Source: Rossellomorea aquimaris (GTDB lineage: Bacteria; Bacillota; Bacilli; Bacillales; Bacillaceae_B). From it: DNA of 64,000 nt. Both the position numbers and the translations under genes were made by a program. The notes under the pieces are model-generated. The model had not been told where the DNA came from. It was given only the letters and a program-made list of their open reading frames with translations, and did no database searches. Location of the stretch: the NCBI RefSeq assembly GCF_008180865.1, contig NZ_VTEX01000006.1:62281-126280 (forward strand), given 5' to 3'. Positions 60,873-64,000 of the stretch are shown here, one piece after another (position 1 is the stretch's first letter; every line of letters starts with the position of its first letter).

Positions 60873-60947
60873 TTATTGTCATAAGACTAAAGTGCCCCAG
60901 AGATTCTAATGGCACAGTCGAAACACTCTAAGGCACTCATAGTATTT

Positions 60948-62261
60948 TTATAAGAACAATAATCCAAGGGAAATGACGACTCCACTAATGACAAGGATAA
61001 TGACGCAGTAACCCATAATATCCTTCGCCTTTAATCCTGCAATCGCTAAAGCAGGCAATGCCCAGAACGGCTGGATCAGATTTGTCCAGGCGTCTCCCCA
61101 AGCAACAGCCATAGCGGTCTTAGCTACAGAAGCATCCAATGTTTGAGCGGCATCAAGCATGATAGGAGCTTGGACGGCCCATTGTCCTCCCCCGGAAGGA
61201 ACAAAGAAGTTCACAATCCCGGCGCTGAGGAAGGCGAAGAAGTAAAAGGTCACATCATTTGAAATCGATACAAAAGCCTCGGACATGACGACAGCAAGAC
61301 CAGATGCCGTCATCATTCCCATGATTCCTGCGTAGAAAGGGAATTGAATGACAATTCCGCTCGCGCCTTTGATCGCTTCCTGAACAGCCGCAAGAAATCG
61401 CTTTGGTGTCCCGTGAAACAGAATGCCCAGGAATAAGAATAAAAAGTTGACGATATCTAAATTCAGGGCGAAACCGTTTTGAACAAAATATGAAAATAGG
61501 AACGCAATCCCGAGAACGGCTACAATAATGGATAAAATCATGCTGTTTTCGAGACGCTCAGCAGGTGTTAATGCCTCTTTTTCAAGAGTGGCGGCAGTTT
61601 CATTAAAGATTTCAGGATCTACGGTTACAGTTTCTTCTTTTGACGGCATCAGCATCCTGTTAATGACCGGAAGAATGATAAATAGAGCTAACACAATCAG
61701 GACATTGAATGTAGCGAAAATCGTCTCGCTTGTCGGGATGACACCGATCATATCCTGGAATGGATGATCGGCTGTTGCAACGGATAATGGAATGGAACCC
61801 GAGAACCCTGCATGCCAGACGATAAATCCGGAATAAGCACTGGCGATCAGCAACCGGTAATCGACACCTTTCACCCTTTTTGCCAATTCTTTCGCAAATA
61901 ATGCCCCGATTACAAGCCCGAAGCCCCAGTTGATCCAGCTGGCAATCATCGAAACGACAGTAACAATGACAATCGCTGAACCAGGTGACTTCGCAAATGA
62001 GGCCAGGAAACCAAGGAACCGTTTAAACAGTGGACTGCTTGCCAGTACATACCCCGTAACAAGAACAAGGACCATCTGCATGGAAAAGGCAAGCAGGCTC
62101 CAGAATCCGTTACCCCAATATTGAATCATCTCGAGGCTTGAACTTTCAGTGAAGATAAGACCAAATCCAAATACGGCCAGTGTTAAAATGACAACGAATA
62201 AAAATGGATCAGGCAGATAGCGTTGCATGATTTTGTTCGATAATGATATAAGTGCTTTCAT
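60948..62261 (-). CDS. atoE-like: AtoE-type short-chain fatty acid transporter
   Basis: This 437-residue membrane protein has the short-chain fatty acid transporter (AtoE, TIGR00366) layout of about ten hydrophobic segments with SMIASWINWGFGLVIGALFA, the HAGFSGSIPLSVAT block and FFVPSGGGQWAVQAP. It imports butyrate or acetoacetate-type acids. No degradation genes are adjacent. A modest terminator is not obvious downstream; a BCCT transporter on the same strand lies upstream. Confidence 0.93.
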   Translation of the reverse strand: MKALISLSNKIMQRYLPDPFLFVVILTLAVFGFGLIFTESSSLEMIQYWGNGFWSLLAFSMQMVLVLVTGYVLASSPLFKRFLGFLASFAKSPGSAIVIVTVVSMIASWINWGFGLVIGALFAKELAKRVKGVDYRLLIASAYSGFIVWHAGFSGSIPLSVATADHPFQDMIGVIPTSETIFATFNVLIVLALFIILPVINRMLMPSKEETVTVDPEIFNETAATLEKEALTPAERLENSMILSIIVAVLGIAFLFSYFVQNGFALNLDIVNFLFLFLGILFHGTPKRFLAAVQEAIKGASGIVIQFPFYAGIMGMMTASGLAVVMSEAFVSISNDVTFYFFAFLSAGIVNFFVPSGGGQWAVQAPIMLDAAQTLDASVAKTAMAVAWGDAWTNLIQPFWALPALAIAGLKAKDIMGYCVIILVISGVVISLGLLFL

Positions 62262-62355
62262 CTATTCATCCCCCTTATTTAATACACACCCTTTCTATTC
62301 TTCTATAATGATGTGTGAAAACCCTTTCATTTATATGAAAATATGCTCCAAATCA

Positions 62356-62392
62356 AAAGCGCCTGACTCATTTACAAGAGATCAGGCGCTTT
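62356..62392 (-). terminator. terminator of the BCCT transporter gene
   Basis: AAAGCGCCTGA at 62356-62366 and TCAGGCGCTTT at 62382-62392 make a perfect 11-bp stem. The minus strand continues with TTGATTT. Confidence 0.85.
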
Positions 62393-62395
62393 GGT

Positions 62396-63913
62396 TTATT
62401 TCCTTACAGTTCTGGAAGTTCCCTTCTTTTCTTTACGTAGAAGTCTAAATAACGTAACACACATCAAGACAAGGATGACAGTGAATGGCAATGCGGAGAC
62501 AAGAGAGGCGGTCTGTAAGCCCTCCAGTCCACTGGACACCAGTAAAACAGCGGCAATGGCAGCAATGAGTACCCCCCAGACGATTTTTACTATCATAGGA
62601 GGATTCAAGCTTCCCTCCGTCGTCATACTGCTTAAAATATAGGTCGCTGAATCAGCAGATGTAATTAAAAAGGTAAAGATCAATAAGATGGATGTGACTG
62701 ACAGGATCATGGTAAATGGAAGTTCTCCATAAGTAGAAAATAATGCACTTGTGACATCTTTGTTGACCCCTTCAGCAATGGAGGTACCATTAAATAAATC
62801 GAGGTGAAGAGCTGTACCACCAAAGACGGCAATCCACATAAGGGCAATCAGTGGAGGGACCACCAGGACCCCTATGATAAATTCCCTTATCGTTCTCCCT
62901 CTTGATACCCTGGCGATAAAAGCACCTACGAATGGAGACCAGGCGATGGCCCATGCCCAATAGAAAATCGTCCAATCCTGTACCCATGTCCCTCCCTGAT
63001 AAGGAGTCAGACGTAAGCTGTAGCGGATGAAATTAGAAATATAGTCACCGATTCCAAGGGTGAACGTGTTTAATATAAAGACAGTCGGCCCGACGATGAA
63101 TACAAACAGCATCAAAAAAAGAGCCAAGGATAAATTTACATTACTGAGCCATTTAATCCCTTTATCGAGGCCAGTTGTGGAAGATGCTAAATAAAGGATA
63201 AGCAGAATGAACACAATCAAGAGTTGAGAAAGTGTGTTGTTACCCACTCCGAATACGGAACTTAATCCTCCGTTTATTTGGAGAATCCCTAACCCCAGTG
63301 AAGTCGCTACACCCATGACGGTTGCGATGACAGCCAGGATATCAATCGTATTCTTAATCCCTTTCGTTCTTTTACCTTGGCCGATCATAGGAGTCAGGGA
63401 AGTGGAAACCAGACCATTTTCCCCTTTTCTAAATTGAAAGTAGGCAATGATCAATCCGACAATCGTAAAGACAGACCATTGACTGACGCCCCAGTGGAAA
63501 AAGGAATAACCCATTGCAAGGCGCGCAGCTTCCTCCGTTTGCGGCTCTACACCTGGAATGGGGGTTTCAAAGAAATGACTCATCGGTTCAGCAATCCCCC
63601 AGAACACAAGACCGATTCCAAACCCGGCTGAGAATAACATGCCAATCCAGGTGAAGAAAGGATACTGCGGTCGTTCATCATCCTTTCCCAATCGTATCTT
63701 CCCGTATTTACTTACCATAAGAAAAAATAGAAATAATACAAAGAAAAACACTGCAGCAAGATAAAACCATCCAAACGAATAGGTCGTGAATCCAAAGGCT
63801 GCATTCGCTCCTTTAGCAAAAAGTTTCGGAAAAGCAGCCCCAAACACAACCAAGATGGACACAATAATAGCTGAAATCCAAAACACTTTGTTCAAATATG
63901 TACGATTACCCAT
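62396..63913 (-). CDS. opuD-like: BCCT-family betaine/choline transporter
   Basis: This 505-residue transporter has 12 hydrophobic segments and the BCCT signature FFHWGVSQWSVFTIVGLI together with GIGLVFWGIAEPMSHF and FYWAWAIAWSPFVGAFIARVSRGRT. It couples Na+ or H+ to uptake of glycine betaine, choline or carnitine, and probably serves osmoprotection. I chose the ATG at 63913 because GGAGGGG lies seven bases before it; the upstream in-frame ATG would place the ribosome binding site inside the gene. Confidence 0.95.
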   Translation of the reverse strand: MGNRTYLNKVFWISAIIVSILVVFGAAFPKLFAKGANAAFGFTTYSFGWFYLAAVFFFVLFLFFLMVSKYGKIRLGKDDERPQYPFFTWIGMLFSAGFGIGLVFWGIAEPMSHFFETPIPGVEPQTEEAARLAMGYSFFHWGVSQWSVFTIVGLIIAYFQFRKGENGLVSTSLTPMIGQGKRTKGIKNTIDILAVIATVMGVATSLGLGILQINGGLSSVFGVGNNTLSQLLIVFILLILYLASSTTGLDKGIKWLSNVNLSLALFLMLFVFIVGPTVFILNTFTLGIGDYISNFIRYSLRLTPYQGGTWVQDWTIFYWAWAIAWSPFVGAFIARVSRGRTIREFIIGVLVVPPLIALMWIAVFGGTALHLDLFNGTSIAEGVNKDVTSALFSTYGELPFTMILSVTSILLIFTFLITSADSATYILSSMTTEGSLNPPMIVKIVWGVLIAAIAAVLLVSSGLEGLQTASLVSALPFTVILVLMCVTLFRLLRKEKKGTSRTVRK

Positions 63914-64000
63914 GAATACCCCTCCTGACATAGTAGACGAACGTCTTCTATATTTTCATACCCTAAATCTACAGGGTTATTCATAAGCAGGAGGTGGTTC
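63914..64000. other. upstream region of the BCCT gene and window edge
   Basis: On the minus strand a GGGTAT at about 63965 resembles a sigma-B -10 box, but I see no matching -35 box. AGGAGGTGG near 63989-63997 on the plus strand looks like the ribosome binding site of a gene that starts beyond the window. Confidence 0.35.

Noticed and set aside
1..64000. Transposase, integrase, rRNA or tRNA genes
   Set aside because: I saw no DDE or tyrosine/serine recombinase motifs in the reading frames, and no rRNA- or cloverleaf-like segments in the gaps.

Overview
The window reads as chromosomal DNA of a low-GC, endospore-forming Bacillaceae species of the Bacillus/Priestia/Rossellomorea kind. The grounds are strong AGGAGG-type ribosome binding sites, frequent TTG/GTG starts, a B. 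subtilis-type yuk type VII secretion locus, a gas-vesicle cluster in the gene order known from B. (Priestia) megaterium, an Sda-like sporulation-kinase inhibitor, a BceRS-BceAB module, candidate CcpA cre boxes and a near-perfect Spo0J parS site. No rRNA, tRNA, CRISPR array, transposase or integrase was seen. All family names come from reading the protein sequences, not from database searches.

Layout. 1-594: ydbS and the start of ydbT (minus). 873-5699: a type VII effector island with two small WXG-like helper proteins, an LXG toxin with a glycine-zipper C-terminus, two paralogous six-helix membrane proteins (likely immunity), an EspG-like protein and an unknown protein. 5812-10485: a small protein and a Bce-type antimicrobial-peptide sensing and detoxification module with a candidate BceR box. 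10653-11282: a lipoprotein. 11821-21698: the complete secretion apparatus yukE-yukD-yukC-yukBA-yueB-yueC. 21953-22963: a zinc-free MDR oxidoreductase. 23279-25332: a ParM-like actin and a ParR-like ribbon-helix-helix protein downstream of a phased GTNNAC repeat array. 25725-32608: a fourteen-gene gas-vesicle cluster gvpA-P-Q-B-R-N-F-L-G-S-K-J-T-U type. 32757-36552: a glycerate-type utilisation cluster (GntP-family permease, glycerate kinase, CdaR-type regulator). 36648-38634: a small cationic protein, a GlsB/YeaQ-like protein and a PLD-like protein. 38727-39370 and, inverted, 55066-55578: two related palindrome-rich elements with terminal inverted repeats. 39414-45732: MFS transporter, haloacid dehalogenase, CHY zinc finger protein, parS and MsrA-MsrB, a DinB-like protein, a small spore-like protein and a Rieske-FAD oxidoreductase. 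45855-46850: folD under a ZTP riboswitch. 47048-49162: an SDR, a QueA-like paralogue and a VOC protein in one operon. 49520-54999: a YczE-like membrane protein, a tiny Zn-ribbon protein coupled to an AlkD-like protein, a PatB-type lyase, and kbl-tdh for threonine degradation. 55749-60803: a membrane protein, an orphan PAS histidine kinase, a YjiH-like protein and an Sda-like inhibitor. 60948-63913: an AtoE-type short-chain fatty acid transporter and a BCCT transporter.

The most interesting part is the actin-type segregation cassette (phased repeats, ParM-like, ParR-like) directly upstream of the gas-vesicle cluster on what looks like a chromosome. It could be a plasmid relic, or it could position or partition gas vesicles. 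The LXG toxin with duplicated membrane immunity candidates, the pair of inverted palindromic elements and the divergent QueA operon also merit a second look.
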